A stretch of DNA of 64,000 nucleotides, from positions 1 through 64,000 of the forward strand of contig NZ_FOWW01000013.1 of the NCBI RefSeq assembly GCF_900115565.1. The letters are read 5' to 3'. Shown here piece by piece: positions 7,689 through 16,699 of this stretch. This DNA comes from Amycolatopsis arida. GTDB taxonomy: Bacteria > Actinomycetota > Actinomycetes > Mycobacteriales > Pseudonocardiaceae. A program made the position numbers and the translations under genes. The notes under the pieces were generated by a model. It ran no database searches. It was not told where the DNA came from and saw nothing but the letters and a program-made list of their open reading frames with translations. How positions within the stretch are numbered: position 1 is the first letter of the stretch; each line of letters starts with the position of its first letter.

Positions 7689-8273
7689 CGGGCGAACCCG
7701 ATCGACCCCGCGCCACTGCGGGTGGCGGTGATCGTCGGCAGCACCCGGGAGGGCCGGGTCGGGCCGAGCATCGCCGGCTGGCTCACCGAGCGGGCGGCGC
7801 GGCGGACCGACGTCGATCCGAGCGTCGTGGACCTCGTCGACTTCGCCTTCCCGGCGCGGCTGCCGGGCACGCCGACGCCGGCGATGACCGCGTTCACCGC
7901 GCGGATCGCCGCCGCCGACGCGTTCGTGGTCGTCACACCGGAGTACAACCGCAGCTTCCCCGCCTCGCTGAAGCAGGCCATCGACTACGGCTACGACGAG
8001 TGGCGGGCCAAGCCGGTCGGGTTCGTCGCCTACGGCTGCCGCTCCGGCGGCCTGTTCGCCGTGGAGCAGCTGCGCGGCGTCTTCACCGAGCTGCACACGG
8101 TGACGATGCGCGACGCCGTGTGCCTGCACCTGCTCGACGGCACCGTCGACGACCGGTGCCGGCCCCGCGACGGCGGGGACGTGCACCGGTCCGTCATCGC
8201 CATGCTCGACCAGCTCGTCTGGTGGGGCCGCGCGCTGCGGGCGGCGCGCGCCATTCATCCCTACGTCTCCTAG
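7686..8273 (+). CDS. NADPH-dependent FMN reductase family protein
   Basis: The 195-residue flavodoxin-fold protein has the family phosphate-binding loop [19 protein letters not shown] near the N-terminus. It also has the diagnostic [20 protein letters not shown] segment near residue 85, then [17 protein letters not shown]. Such proteins reduce FMN, quinones, azo dyes or chromate with NAD(P)H. The ATG follows GAGAGGAGGG within repeat copy B. It is 20 bases upstream of the DrrA-like gene and may be co-transcribed with the exporter. Confidence 0.9.
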   Translation: MRANPIDPAPLRVAVIVGSTREGRVGPSIAGWLTERAARRTDVDPSVVDLVDFAFPARLPGTPTPAMTAFTARIAAADAFVVVTPEYNRSFPASLKQAIDYGYDEWRAKPVGFVAYGCRSGGLFAVEQLRGVFTELHTVTMRDAVCLHLLDGTVDDRCRPRDGGDVHRSVIAMLDQLVWWGRALRAARAIHPYVS

Positions 8274-8293
8274 CGACCGAAAGGACACCCCGA

Positions 8294-9309
<1,016 letters not shown>

Positions 9310-9313
<4 letters not shown>

Positions 9314-10170
9314 CCACCGCGACGACGACCCAGGACAGCCGCGTCCCCGCGGCGCCCTACGTTCCCACGGCCGAGAGCCTCGACGCCGTGCTGGCGGCGG
9401 GGGAGCAGCCGCCGCGGCCCAGCGCTCTCGCCGCCTCGGTGGCCTTCGGCTGGCGGGCCGTGCTGAAGATCAAGCACGTCCCCGAGCAACTGTTCGACGT
9501 CACCGCGTTCCCGATCATGATGACGTTGATGTTCACCTACCTGTTCGGTGGCGCGCTCGCCTCCTCCCCGGAGCAGTACCTGCAGTACCTGCTGCCCGGG
9601 GTCCTGGTGATGAGCGTCGTGATGATCACCATGTACACCGGCATGGGGGTGAACACCGACATCGCGAAGGGTGTGTTCGACCGGTTCCGCACGCTGCCCA
9701 TCTGGCGGCCCGCGGCGCTGGTCGGGGCGCTGCTCGGGGACATGCTGCGGTACATGATCGCCTCGGCGGTGATCCTGACCCTGGGCCTGATCCTCGGGTT
9801 CCGGCCGGGCGGTGGGCTGGCCGGGGTGCTCGCCGGCGTCGGCCTGCTGCTGCTGTTCTCGTTCGCGTTCTCCTGGATCTGGACGATGTTCGGGCTGCTG
9901 CTGCGCACCGAGAAGTCGGTGATGGGGGTCAGCATGCTCGTGCTGTTCCCGATGACGTTCCTCAGCAACGTCTTCGTCGACCCCGGCACCATGCCCGGCT
10001 GGTTGCAGTCCTTCGTGGACGTCAACCCGATCGCCCACCTCGTGGCCGCGGTGCGCGGGGTGATGGCCGGGACCCCGGACGCCGGTGAGATCACCTGGAC
10101 GCTGGTGTCCGGCGGGATCCTGCTGGTGGTCTTCGGAACGCTGACCATGCGGCTCTACAACCGGAAGTGA
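9310..10170 (+). CDS. ABC-2 type permease, DrrB-like
   Basis: The 286-residue membrane protein has about six hydrophobic helices, for example [17 protein letters not shown] and [20 protein letters not shown]. The ABC-2 signature region [16 protein letters not shown] is near the end. A 60-residue cytoplasmic N-terminus precedes the membrane part. It forms the translocation pore with the ATPase encoded just upstream (GTGA overlap), giving a DrrAB-type export complex. Its end is convergent with the large ATPase gene across a hairpin at 10200. Confidence 0.93.
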
Positions 10171-10199
10171 CGCCGGCTCCGGGGGGGTCTCTGGGGGTC

Positions 10200-10234
10200 G
10201 GGGTCTCCTGGCGTCACCGGCGCCAGGAGACCCC
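10200..10234. terminator. Hairpin between convergent genes, overlapping a 3' end
   Basis: Arms GGGGTCTCCTGGCG (10200-10213) and its exact complement (10221-10234) enclose a seven-base loop. The loop contains the reverse-strand stop codon of the large ATPase gene, so the right arm is coding sequence. It lies 30 bases past the DrrB-like stop and would serve both strands. Confidence 0.8.
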
Positions 10235-13200
10235 GCCGTCCGGGGCGTAGCGGCAGCTCGCCCCGGTGGAGACGCTGGCCCGCAGGTGCTCGGCCAACTC
10301 GGGGTGCCGCTCGTCCAGGCGGCGCAGGACGTCCCTGATCCGGGCGGTGACCGCCTTGCGGGCCCGCTCCGCCTCGTCGCCGAGGCGGCGGGGTCGCCCG
10401 CCCAGCCCGGCGGCGGTGCGCAGCTCGTCCAGCAGCGCAGCGCGCTCCCGGTCCAGCTCGGCGGCCCGATCGTCGGCGCCCCGTTCCACCGCCCGGTCGA
10501 TCTCGTCGTCGAGCACCGCGAGCCGGCGCCGGTACCGCGCCTTCGCCTCGTCGTCGAGCACGGCGTCGCCGCCCATCCGGCGGGCGGCGACGACGACCTC
10601 GCCGCCCGCGGGGTCGAGCAGCCGCACGGCGGGGATGTCCTCGCCGGGGTGGCCGAGGAGGGTGTGCAGGTCGCGCAGCCCCTTGGCGTCGGGCAGGTGC
10701 ACGGTGCGGCCGGCCCAGGTGAGTGTCCACACGCCACCGCTGAACCGGAACTCGGTGGCGGGAGCGGCTTCGGCCGTGGTGCTCGTCAACGGTGAGTCCG
10801 TATCGGACGACAGCCGGGAGACCCGTTCGGTGACGTGTCGCAGGTCGAGCGCGGCGGCGTCCCGCTCCACCGCGGCCAGCAGCGTCCTGGCGCGGGCGAG
10901 GTCGCCGTCCGCGGCGCGGCCGAGCAGCGCCTCCACCAGCCCCAGCCTGGCCTCGACCGACCACGGCCGCGCGCCGAGCCGGTCGGCCGACCGGTACGCC
11001 TCGGTGAACCGGTCGACCGCGGAGTCCCACCGGTGCTCGCCGGCGTCGAGTCGCGCCAGCCAGAGCATCACCGGTCCACTGATGTCGCACCCGTACAGCG
11101 AGACCATCCACTGGCCGGCGTACGGCTCCAGTGCGGTCCGGGCCCGCCGGCGCAGGTCGGCGTCGGCGGCGGCGGCCGCGACCTGGGCCTGGAACCGCAG
11201 CCACAGCGGTTGGAACGGGCCGGGGAACGGCCGGTCGCCGGGCGGCGCCGCGGCGAGGTGCCGCAGCGCGGTGTCCGCGTCGCCGCGCTGCGCGGCGGTG
11301 ATGCCCTCGATCAGTGCGGGGAACGGGTAGTGGCGCTGGTCGGGGGAGCGGTGCAGCTCGGCCAGCTCGGCGAACCGGCCCTGCTGCAGCAGCCGGGCCC
11401 AGCGCAGGTGGTGCCGGACGAACGCGAAGTGCATGTCGTCGGCATCGTCGGGCACCTCCTCCTCCCCGCGGGCCAGCAGGGTGGCCGCCTCGGCGAACTC
11501 TCCGCGGAAGGCGGCGATGATGGACTGGTCGAGCAACGCGGCGAAGCGCATGCGGGTCTGCGCGCTGCGCTCGGTGAGCGCGACGAACGCGCGCAGCTGG
11601 TCGGCGTAGGCCGGGTCGCCCAGCTCGAGCAGCGCCACCCAGCGCAGCGAGGTGGCGAACTGCTCCATCTCCGCGTCGCCGGTGCGCCGGCCGATGTCGG
11701 CCAGCTCCCGGGTGAGGTCCACCCGCTCGGCCGCCGACCCGAGCCCCCAGATGGTGTCGTGCAGGGTCCACAGGCTGAAGCCGAGCGCCTCGTCGTCGCC
11801 GCCCTGCCGGGCGAGCAGGCCCAGGTGGACGGTCAGGTCGCGGGCGAGCTGGTCGAGTGACCGGCCGCCGTCCGGGGTGGGGGCGTCGGGCAGCAGCGCG
11901 CGGTAGGCCTCGGTGACCAGCTCGGCCTTCAGCGCGGAGTGGTCCTCGCGGTTCCCGGTGCCGTGCACGGTCAGCGCCACCCTGGCGAGCAGCTCCGGCT
12001 CGCCGGCGGCCCGGGCCACCCCCACCGCGTGGGTGAGCACGGTCCACGCCTCGTCCTTCGCCTCGAGGTGGTGGTACAGCTCGTGGGCGAGGCCGAGCGC
12101 GGCGAGCACCCTCCGGCGTGGCTCGGTCGGGCCCGCCAGGTCGAGCGCGCGCCGGTAGTGGCCGACCGCCTCGTCGAACGCCATCCTGGCGCCGGCGTCG
12201 CGGGCGGCCGCCGTCAGGAGGTCGGCGGCCCTGCCGGGCTCGAGGTCCGGGCCGGCGAGGTAGGCGTGCCGGGCCAGCTCGCCGGGGAAGAGGCGGTCGG
12301 CCAGGTCCGGCGCGGTGTCCGTGGCACGGATGACGGCGGCGTGCCGGCCGCGCCGCTCGGCCTCGTCGAGGGTCTCGTACAGCGTCTCGCGGACGAGGTC
12401 GTGCGCGAAGGAGAACCAGCCGCCGCCGTCGGCCACCACCAGCCGGGCGGCCACCGCCTGGTCGAGCAGGCGGTCCACCTGGGCGACCGGCGAGGTCACC
12501 GTGACCGCGAGGACCTGGCGGTGGAACCGCCCGCCGAGCACGGCCGCCGCCGTGAGCAGCCGGGCGACCGCGGCGGGCAGCAGGGACAGCCGGCGCCGCA
12601 CGGCGTCGCGCACGCCCGGCGCGACCGCGGTGACCGGCCCGCCGCTGTGCCACAGCCGGGCGGTCTGCTCGACGAAGAAGGGGTTGCCCCCGGTGCGGCG
12701 ATGGACCTCGGCCACGAGGTCCGGGTCCGGCTCGGTGCCGACGGTGCGGGTGATCAGCCGGCCGACCTCGTCCGGGCCGAGCCCGGTGAGGGTCACCGTC
12801 CGCGCCTTCGCCAGCAGCGGGAGCACGAGCGGGCGCAGCGGGTGGTCGGCCGCCTCGACCTCCGCGTCGCGGTAGGTGCCGATCAGCAGCAGCCGCTCGA
12901 ACCAGGTGTGCTGGGCGACGAACTCCAGCAGCTTGAGCGAGGCGGGGTCGGCCCAGTGCAGGTCGTCGAGCACGACCATCACCGGCCGGCGCTGCGCCAG
13001 CGACACCAGCGCCGTGGTGACCGCGTCGAAGAGCCGGAAGCCCCCGACGGCGTCCACGCCGTCGGGGTGGACCGTCTCACCGAGCAGCACCCCGAGCGCG
13101 CCGTCGGTGGACCGCTCGACGGCGGCCCACTCGGCCGGGTCGGCGGCCCGCCGCAGCCCCCTGGCGACCTGCATCCAGGGCCAGTAGCCCGGCGCGCTGT

Positions 13201-13447
13201 CGGAGTCCCAGCAGGATCCGCTCAGCACCAGCGCGCCGCGCCGGCGCGCGTCGTCCGCGGTGCCGGTGACCAGCGCCGTCTTGCCGATGCCGGCCTCGCC
13301 GGTGACCAGCACGAGCCCGCCGTGGCTGTCCACCACGCGGTCGAGCTCGGCGCGCAGGACGGCAACCGGATGGTCCCGGCCGATGAGGCTCGGGGTCACC
13401 TCGGGCCGGGTGAGGTCGGTGCGGGGTTGGGCGAGGTCGGCACACAT
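10214..13447 (-). CDS. Large AAA ATPase/TPR regulator-like protein without a visible HTH
   Basis: The protein has 1,077 residues. The N-terminal third is a STAND/LAL-type ATPase: GRDHPVAVLRAELDRVVDSH, Walker A TGEAGIGKTALV, Walker B PVMVVLDDLHWADPASLKLL and a sensor segment LLIGTYRDAEVE. A long alpha-helical middle (about 350-860) resembles the tetratricopeptide arrays of MalT/LAL regulators. The last 190 residues begin with a compact domain (GGVWTLTWAGRTVHLPDAKG, LRDLHTLLGHPGEDI) and continue as a charged coiled coil. No LuxR or SARP DNA-binding domain is visible, so any regulatory role would need a partner or an unrecognised domain. ATG 13447 is chosen because homology starts there; TACGTT lies 10 bases upstream. 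The frame is open much further upstream but without sense. Confidence 0.85.
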   Translation of the reverse strand: MCADLAQPRTDLTRPEVTPSLIGRDHPVAVLRAELDRVVDSHGGLVLVTGEAGIGKTALVTGTADDARRRGALVLSGSCWDSDSAPGYWPWMQVARGLRRAADPAEWAAVERSTDGALGVLLGETVHPDGVDAVGGFRLFDAVTTALVSLAQRRPVMVVLDDLHWADPASLKLLEFVAQHTWFERLLLIGTYRDAEVEAADHPLRPLVLPLLAKARTVTLTGLGPDEVGRLITRTVGTEPDPDLVAEVHRRTGGNPFFVEQTARLWHSGGPVTAVAPGVRDAVRRRLSLLPAAVARLLTAAAVLGGRFHRQVLAVTVTSPVAQVDRLLDQAVAARLVVADGGGWFSFAHDLVRETLYETLDEAERRGRHAAVIRATDTAPDLADRLFPGELARHAYLAGPDLEPGRAADLLTAAARDAGARMAFDEAVGHYRRALDLAGPTEPRRRVLAALGLAHELYHHLEAKDEAWTVLTHAVGVARAAGEPELLARVALTVHGTGNREDHSALKAELVTEAYRALLPDAPTPDGGRSLDQLARDLTVHLGLLARQGGDDEALGFSLWTLHDTIWGLGSAAERVDLTRELADIGRRTGDAEMEQFATSLRWVALLELGDPAYADQLRAFVALTERSAQTRMRFAALLDQSIIAAFRGEFAEAATLLARGEEEVPDDADDMHFAFVRHHLRWARLLQQGRFAELAELHRSPDQRHYPFPALIEGITAAQRGDADTALRHLAAAPPGDRPFPGPFQPLWLRFQAQVAAAAADADLRRRARTALEPYAGQWMVSLYGCDISGPVMLWLARLDAGEHRWDSAVDRFTEAYRSADRLGARPWSVEARLGLVEALLGRAADGDLARARTLLAAVERDAAALDLRHVTERVSRLSSDTDSPLTSTTAEAAPATEFRFSGGVWTLTWAGRTVHLPDAKGLRDLHTLLGHPGEDIPAVRLLDPAGGEVVVAARRMGGDAVLDDEAKARYRRRLAVLDDEIDRAVERGADDRAAELDRERAALLDELRTAAGLGGRPRRLGDEAERARKAVTARIRDVLRRLDERHPELAEHLRASVSTGASCRYAPDGGVSWRR

Positions 13448-13612
13448 GACAGGGGAGAACGTACCGAGTGCCGGCGACGAAACGGGGCGCCTCGGCGGGG
13501 TTCCGGGCCGGCGAACACCCTCTGTTCGTCGCGAACTACGGAGGGGTTGCGGTTTCGCCACGTCCACGTATTCGCGATGCCGGCATCCGCACGAAGGCGC
13601 ACACTCGAAAGG

Positions 13613-13816
13613 ATGAACGCGAACACGATCCTCGTGGTGGTGGGGCTCGCCGGCGTCTACCTGCTGACCGTGGCGATGTGGCCGTACCGGGCGTGTGGCG
13701 GCTGCCAGGGCGGCAAGGTGCGGTCGCCGTCCGGCCGGCACTGGCGCCCGTGCCGCCGTTGCGGTGGCACCGGCCGCCGGCGCCGCTGGGGCGCGCACCT
13801 GATCGGCCGCAGGTAG
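13613..13816 (+). CDS. Small membrane protein with DnaJ-like zinc motifs
   Basis: This 67-residue protein has one N-terminal transmembrane helix (NTILVVVGLAGVYLLTVAMW). It is followed by two CxxC pairs, CGGC and CRRC, in a basic context ending GTGRRRRWGAHLIGRR. The paired CxxC arrangement resembles half of a DnaJ zinc finger and suggests a membrane-tethered zinc ribbon. Similar short proteins are common in actinomycetes; their role is unknown. AAAGG directly precedes the ATG. It diverges from the large ATPase gene. Confidence 0.7.
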   Translation: MNANTILVVVGLAGVYLLTVAMWPYRACGGCQGGKVRSPSGRHWRPCRRCGGTGRRRRWGAHLIGRR

Positions 13817-13953
13817 CGACAGCCGGCCGCGGCACCCGTGTGCCTGTGTCCGCGGTCCGTGCACGGGTGCCCGCGCCGCACGACGCGAACACGTGGTCAC
13901 GGAGCGCGGACACGTGGTCATGGAGCGCGGACACAGCGGTATGCGTGTCGGCG

Positions 13954-14574
13954 CTACCCCGGTTGCCGCGACGGCGGGGTGAACAGCCGGTCCAGGTGGT
14001 AGCGCAGCACCGCCTCCGCGGCCTCGGGCGTGCGCTGGCCCACCAGCACGCTGGTGCCGAGGCCGTGGTTGAGCGCCAGCAGCCGGGCAGCCTCGGTCGC
14101 CGGGTCGGCCCCGGCGACCAGCTCGCCGGCGGCGCCGGCCCGCCGCAGCGCGTCCGCGACCTGCCGCTCCACCCGGTTCGGCCCCTCCACGAAGGGCTGC
14201 GCGGCCAGCTCGGGATCGGTCATCGCCAGCACCGCGTAGGAGGTCCACACCAGGTGGAAGGCGCGCCGCTCGCCGTCGGCCGGGAGCGCCTCGGCCAGCA
14301 GCGCCTCGACGAACGCGCGCGCCGGCGGCGGGTCCGGCAGCCGGGCCAGCCGCGCCAGCCACCGCTCGTGGCCGCGCCGCTCGAGGTGCCGCAGCGCCGC
14401 GTGCATCAGCTGGCCCTTGCTCTCGAAGTAGTACTGCACCAGCCGGAGCGACACCCCGGCCTCGGCGGCCACCGCCCGCATGGTCACCGCGGGCAACCCC
14501 TCGCGCGCGGCCAGCCGGACGAGCGCGTCGGCGATCCGCGCGCGGCGCTGGTCGTGGTCGACCGTTCTCGGCAC
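13954..14574 (-). CDS. TetR-family transcriptional regulator
   Basis: The 206-residue regulator has the standard N-terminal helix-turn-helix: IADALVRLAAREGLPAVTMR, AVAAEAGVSLRLVQYYFESK, GQLMHAALRHL. The C-terminal ligand domain is all-helical. The second of two tandem GTG codons (14574) is preferred because GGGAGG lies four bases before it; a longer in-frame extension to 14757 has no helix-turn-helix-like content. It diverges from the SurE-like gene, and two palindromes at 14594 and 14635 in the shared intergenic region are its likely operators. The ligand is unknown. Confidence 0.92.
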   Translation of the reverse strand: MPRTVDHDQRRARIADALVRLAAREGLPAVTMRAVAAEAGVSLRLVQYYFESKGQLMHAALRHLERRGHERWLARLARLPDPPPARAFVEALLAEALPADGERRAFHLVWTSYAVLAMTDPELAAQPFVEGPNRVERQVADALRRAGAAGELVAGADPATEAARLLALNHGLGTSVLVGQRTPEAAEAVLRYHLDRLFTPPSRQPG

Positions 14575-14593
14575 CACACCTCCCGGGACTGTC

Positions 14594-14611
14594 GTGGCAC
14601 AGCTGTACCAC
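14594..14611. promoter_or_regulatory. Palindromic operator candidate 1 for the TetR regulator
   Basis: GTGGCACAGCTGTACCAC is an 18-base inverted repeat with one mismatched pair, centred on CAGCTG, 20 bases before the TetR start codon. Size and position fit a TetR dimer site giving autoregulation. Confidence 0.6.
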
Positions 14612-14634
14612 ATCCGTCTCCCGCGGGCAGCGGA

Positions 14635-14657
14635 CGTCATGCCGATCCGGCATGACG
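14635..14657. promoter_or_regulatory. Palindromic operator candidate 2, perfect 10-3-10 repeat
   Basis: Arms CGTCATGCCG (14635-14644) and CGGCATGACG (14648-14657) are exact complements around ATC. The site lies between the TetR gene and the SurE-like gene, 82 bases before the latter. It differs from the 14594 palindrome, so it may serve another regulator or the second promoter. Confidence 0.6.
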
Positions 14658-14738
14658 GCCAGGCCGAACCGGACTTGGACACGGCGCCGCCGGCGGGTTG
14701 CGATGGGAGGGCCCCTGCTTCCTCCCCCTGGAGTTCCC

Positions 14739-15671
14739 ATGACCTCGCGCTGGACATCGTCCGTGCCCGCGCTGGCGGCGGCCGTCCTCGCCGCCGGCGT
14801 CCTCACCGGCCCCGCCGTGGCCGCCACGCCCGTGGCCGGGCCGTCCGGAGCCGACGCCGCCCTCGACATCCTGCTCACCAACGACGACGGCTACCGGGCC
14901 CCGACGCTCGCCGCGCTCCGGCGGGCGCTGACCGCCGCCGGCCACCGGGTCACCGTCGTGGCACCGTGCGACGACCAGTCCGGCATCGGGACGAAGCAGG
15001 TGTCGAACTACCCCCGCGGCGTGCCCACCCCGGCGAACACCATCACCGCCACCCAGCCGGCCCCCGACGTGTGGGCGGTGTGCGCCTCGCCGGGCGACGC
15101 GGTGCTGTTCGGCGTGCGCAACGTCCTGCCCGCTCCACCCGACCTCGTGGTCTCCGGCGTCAACCCCGGCCAGAACGCCGGCGCCGTGACCAACCACTCG
15201 GGCACGGTCGGGGCGACGATCATGGCCGGCGAGCTGGGTATTCCGGCGGTCGCGGTGAGCGTCGAGATCGACCCGACCACCGACCCGCCGGCGGTCGGCT
15301 CGGTGCCCGACGCGGCCGCCTACACGGTCCGGCTGGTCGAGCGGCTGCGGGTGACCGCGGCCGGCCGGCCGTTGCTGCCCCGCCACGTGACCCTCAACGT
15401 CAACTACCCGGTCGCCGCCGAGCCGAGGGGAACACTGGTGACCAGGACCGGCCGGCTCGCGTTCGTCCGCCCGAGCTTCGTGCCCACCGACCTCTGCGCC
15501 GACTGCTACCTCGTGCGGCCGGAGCTCGACCTCGGCCCGGACCCGGTGCCGTGGTCGGACAACAACGCCCTCGCCACCGACCACATCGCGGTGACGCCGC
15601 TCGACGGCGACTGGACCGCCGCCGAGGAGGTCCGGTCGAACCTGCGGCACCGGCTGGCCGCGCTGCGGTGA
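14739..15671 (+). CDS. Secreted SurE-like 5'/3'-nucleotidase (acid phosphatase)
   Basis: The 310-residue protein starts with a signal peptide (MTSRWTSSVPALAAAVLAAG, cleavage after PAVAA). The SurE core follows: ILLTNDDGYRAPTLAALR with the metal-binding Asp-Asp, VVAPCDDQSGIGTK, and the Asn-containing VVSGVNPGQNAGAVTNHSGT. SurE proteins dephosphorylate nucleoside monophosphates and other phosphate esters with a divalent metal. Export suggests phosphate or nucleotide scavenging. ATG 14739 is chosen because it begins the signal peptide; upstream in-frame ATGs add a basic extension only. A four-cysteine lid (residues around DLCADC) is likely disulfide-bonded outside the cell. Confidence 0.88.
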   Translation: MTSRWTSSVPALAAAVLAAGVLTGPAVAATPVAGPSGADAALDILLTNDDGYRAPTLAALRRALTAAGHRVTVVAPCDDQSGIGTKQVSNYPRGVPTPANTITATQPAPDVWAVCASPGDAVLFGVRNVLPAPPDLVVSGVNPGQNAGAVTNHSGTVGATIMAGELGIPAVAVSVEIDPTTDPPAVGSVPDAAAYTVRLVERLRVTAAGRPLLPRHVTLNVNYPVAAEPRGTLVTRTGRLAFVRPSFVPTDLCADCYLVRPELDLGPDPVPWSDNNALATDHIAVTPLDGDWTAAEEVRSNLRHRLAALR

Positions 15672-15688
15672 TCCACAGGTGATCCACA
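15667..15688 (+). repeat. Perfect 11-base tandem repeat spanning the SurE stop
   Basis: GGTGATCCACA occurs twice back to back (15667-15677, 15678-15688), covering the SurE-like stop codon and ending 38 bases before the LysR -10 hexamer. Direct repeats here may be part of a control site for the LysR gene. A single DnaA-box-like octamer (reverse TTGTCCAC) follows at 15689, too isolated to mean an origin. Confidence 0.5.
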
Positions 15689-15725
15689 GTGGACAACGCT
15701 GCTGGTTCCGCGGCCCGGCGCCGGC

Positions 15726-15731
15726 TATCGT
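15726..15731 (+). promoter_or_regulatory. -10 element, leaderless LysR transcript
   Basis: TATCGT lies six bases before ATG 15738, the spacing expected for a leaderless mRNA; no ribosome site is visible, which agrees. Confidence 0.5.
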
Positions 15732-15737
15732 CCGGGG

Positions 15738-16613
15738 ATGACGCTCCAGCAGCTGCGGTACCTGGTCGCCGTCGCCGACCACGGCACCATCACCGCGGCG
15801 GCGGCGGCCCTGTACGTGGCGCAGCCCGCGCTGTCCCGTGCCGTGCACGCGCTGGAGCGGGAGCTCGGCGTCACCCTGCTCACCCGGACGGGACGGGGAA
15901 CCGCGCTCACCGCGGAGGGGCGCCGCGTCGTCCGGCTCGCCAGGAGCGCGCTGGACGTGGTGGACCGGATCGCCGGCGGCGCCCACGGCGAGCGGGAAGG
16001 GAAGCCCGCGACGCTGCGGGTCGTCGCCACCCCGACGCTGGCCGCCCACCTGGTCGGCGAGCTGGTGCCCGCCTTCACCCGGCGTCATCCGGGAACGCGG
16101 GTCGAGGTGCTCGGTCGGGACCCCCGGGAGCGGGTGGTGGGCGCCCTGCGTGACGGCGACGCCGAGCTCGGCCTCGTCGACCTGCCGGTGGACGGCGGGG
16201 TCACCACACACCACCTCGGCGAGCACGAGGTGGTGCTCGCCTCGCCGCCGGGCACCGACCTGCCCGACCCGGTGCCGCTCGACCGGCTGGACGGCCTGCC
16301 TCTCGTCGTCCCACGGCGGGGCAGCCCGCGGCGCGGGGAACTGGAGGAGCTGTTCGGCATGCTCGGGGTGCGGCCGGCGTCGGCGGTGGAGACCGACGAG
16401 CGGGCCGCCTGGGTGACCGTTGTCCTCGCCGGCGGGGCCTCGCTGCTGTGGTACCGCGACATCGCCGCCCGCGCCTTCGGGCCGCGCGCGGAGATCCGTT
16501 CCCTGCGGCCCCGGCTGACCCGCGCGGTCGGCCTCGTGCATCCCCGCCGGCCGCTGGCGCCGGCCGCGCGCGCCTTCGTCGCACTCACCGAGACCCGGTG
16601 GCCGGCGGCGTGA
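15738..16613 (+). CDS. LysR-family transcriptional regulator
   Basis: The 291-residue regulator has the N-terminal winged helix (LQQLRYLVAVADHGTITAAA, then YVAQPALSRAVHALERELGV, LLTRTGRGTALTAEG). A periplasmic-binding-like effector domain starts near residue 90 (LRVVATPTLAAHLVGELVPA). LysR regulators usually act as tetramers responding to a small co-inducer and often control a neighbour. The co-directional secreted carboxylesterase 86 bases downstream is the obvious candidate, but no site supports it directly. Confidence 0.93.
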   Translation: MTLQQLRYLVAVADHGTITAAAAALYVAQPALSRAVHALERELGVTLLTRTGRGTALTAEGRRVVRLARSALDVVDRIAGGAHGEREGKPATLRVVATPTLAAHLVGELVPAFTRRHPGTRVEVLGRDPRERVVGALRDGDAELGLVDLPVDGGVTTHHLGEHEVVLASPPGTDLPDPVPLDRLDGLPLVVPRRGSPRRGELEELFGMLGVRPASAVETDERAAWVTVVLAGGASLLWYRDIAARAFGPRAEIRSLRPRLTRAVGLVHPRRPLAPAARAFVALTETRWPAA

Positions 16614-16699
16614 AACCGGTTCCCGCGGCCGACGCGTTCTGGTAGGGAGGGGAGGAGTCCGGGCCCGCCGCACGTCCTTACCTCGCTCGGGAGGCGGAG

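Noticed and set aside
13448-14881. Upstream extension of the large ATPase frame to 14881
   Set aside because: It passes through the TetR gene and intergenic DNA with no sensible protein content; homology begins at 13447.
15689-15696. DnaA-box-like TTGTCCAC on the reverse strand
   Set aside because: One 8-of-9 match with no cluster of boxes and no dnaA or dnaN nearby; not an origin.
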